From the NCBI GenBank assembly GCA_007116865.1, contig SKHR01000021.1:1-5745 (forward strand): a stretch of 5,745 nt of DNA. Direction: 5' to 3'. This document shows positions 4,994 through 5,745 of this stretch, piece by piece. This DNA is from Marinospirillum sp. (GTDB lineage: Bacteria > Pseudomonadota > Gammaproteobacteria > Pseudomonadales > Halomonadaceae). A program made the position numbers and the translations under genes. Under the pieces are notes generated by a model, which worked only from the letters and a program-made list of their open reading frames with translations, searched no databases and was not told the DNA's origin. The number at the start of each line of letters is the position of its first letter. Within the stretch, counting starts at the first letter, position 1.

Positions 4994-5745
4994 TCAGCGC
5001 GGCTCCGCGTCCGCAGGATGAACTTCCACACGTGTGCCTGGCGCGACAAAGCCGCCACCCTGGGTGATGAGGTGGACCCGCAGCGGCAGACCGCTGACCC
5101 AGGCCCCTTCGGTCTGACTGCTCAGCAGGGTGACAGGGGTTTGTTGTACCCGCTGGGATTCATCCAGATGACGCACACTGGGGCGACCCTGTTCATCCAG
5201 AGTCAGCAGTGCCAGGGAGATAAAGTGGGCGGTGGTGGCGGGTAGCTGAATCTGTAGTCGGGCGGTGGCACCGGCCAGGCGTTTTTGTTCCGGGTTGTCG
5301 ATCCGGGCTTCAACCCGAAAACTGCGAGTGGCTGGGTCGGCCTGGTGGCTGATTCGATGCAACTGACCAGTCAGTGATTGGCCATCAATCAGACGCAGCG
5401 ACACCGGATAACCCGGTTCCAGTGAATGGACCTGATGCTGGGGCACCTGCGCGGTGGCTTTTAGGGTGTCCAGGTTGAGCAGCCAGAACAAGGGCTGACC
5501 GGACTGTACAAAAGCACCAAGTTCGACCTGGCGGTTTTCCAGTCGACCGCTAAAGGGCGCGGTTGGGCGGGTGTGTTCCAGATCCAGGCGCGCAGCGGCC
5601 AGTTCGGCCTCGACCTGACGTTTCTGGCTATACAGGCGCAGTCTTTCGGTTTCGGATAAAAAATCGCCGTCGCGCAGTCTTTCCGCCGCATTGAGTTCAG
5701 CACTGCGGCTGGCCAGCTCGGCTTCCAGTTGGGCGACACGCGCCG
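4994..5745 (-). CDS. RND efflux periplasmic adaptor (membrane fusion protein), 5' end outside window
   Basis: The frame is open from the right edge to TGA 4996-4994, giving the last 249 residues. The N-terminus, including the signal or lipid-anchor sequence and the first lipoyl half, lies beyond 5745. Fragment residues 1-57 are a heptad-rich, Glu/Arg/Leu/Ala-rich coiled-coil arm (AELAAARLDLEHT). Residues 58-92 are the second lipoyl half, with TRPTAPFSGRLENRQVELGA and FVQSGQPLFWLLNLD, matching the family's RAPFDGxV...VxxGxxVxxGxxL pattern. A beta-barrel region follows (about 93-165, containing GYPVSLRL and DPATRSFRVEARIDNPEQ), then a membrane-proximal C-terminal domain ending VEVHPADAEPR. The protein would bridge the RND pump at 4991-1845 and an outer membrane factor in the periplasm. 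It is the upstream gene of the same operon. The family is clear. Subfamily and substrate are not. Confidence 0.93.
   Translation of the reverse strand, partial: ARVAQLEAELASRSAELNAAERLRDGDFLSETERLRLYSQKRQVEAELAAARLDLEHTRPTAPFSGRLENRQVELGAFVQSGQPLFWLLNLDTLKATAQVPQHQVHSLEPGYPVSLRLIDGQSLTGQLHRISHQADPATRSFRVEARIDNPEQKRLAGATARLQIQLPATTAHFISLALLTLDEQGRPSVRHLDESQRVQQTPVTLLSSQTEGAWVSGLPLRVHLITQGGGFVAPGTRVEVHPADAEPR

Noticed and set aside
5461..5739. Minus-strand 92-residue frame ending in the adaptor gene
   Set aside because: The adaptor frame is continuous through this stretch (coiled coil into the lipoyl motif), so this is an out-of-frame shadow and there is no frameshift in the adaptor.

Overview
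The window looks like the chromosome of a Gammaproteobacterium or a close relative, with moderate to high GC. The evidence is the codon use and the style of the RND/MFP efflux genes and the group IIC-type reverse transcriptase. No gene present fixes a genus. Three blocks are visible.

Left block (1 to about 1204, plus strand): the 3'-truncated remnant of a group II intron. It carries a reverse transcriptase/maturase gene that starts at 42 behind a perfect Shine-Dalgarno sequence. The gene is broken twice. Just after the YADD active site it holds 17 perfect tandem copies of the heptanucleotide AAAAGCC (729-847), which together with an extra G puts the downstream half in the -1 frame. It also ends about 70 residues early, where the DNA changes to the 5' end of an unrelated minus-strand gene, probably a PAS-domain sensor. 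That sensor gene is therefore broken too.

Middle block (1205-1844): the remaining head of the PAS-type gene (minus strand, start 1354), its upstream region with a strong ribosome binding site in front of a very short leader frame, a hairpin with a T-run (1528-1553), a perfect TATAAT box, a 42-codon single-pass membrane protein gene (1631-1759, plus strand) missed by ordinary length cut-offs, and a Rho-independent terminator (1800-1831).

Right block (1845-5745, minus strand): an efflux operon. A membrane fusion (periplasmic adaptor) gene enters from beyond the right edge and ends at 4994. Two bases later a complete 1048-residue RND inner-membrane transporter starts (4991 to 1845). The adaptor would link the RND pump to an outer membrane channel, which is not in the window. 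The pump's proton-relay positions differ from AcrB: Asp-Gly instead of Asp-Asp in TM4, and Asn instead of Lys in TM10.

The most unusual element is the heptanucleotide tract inside the RT gene. It is open in all three frames and encodes the same heptapeptide in each. Its copy number sets whether the two halves of the RT are in frame.
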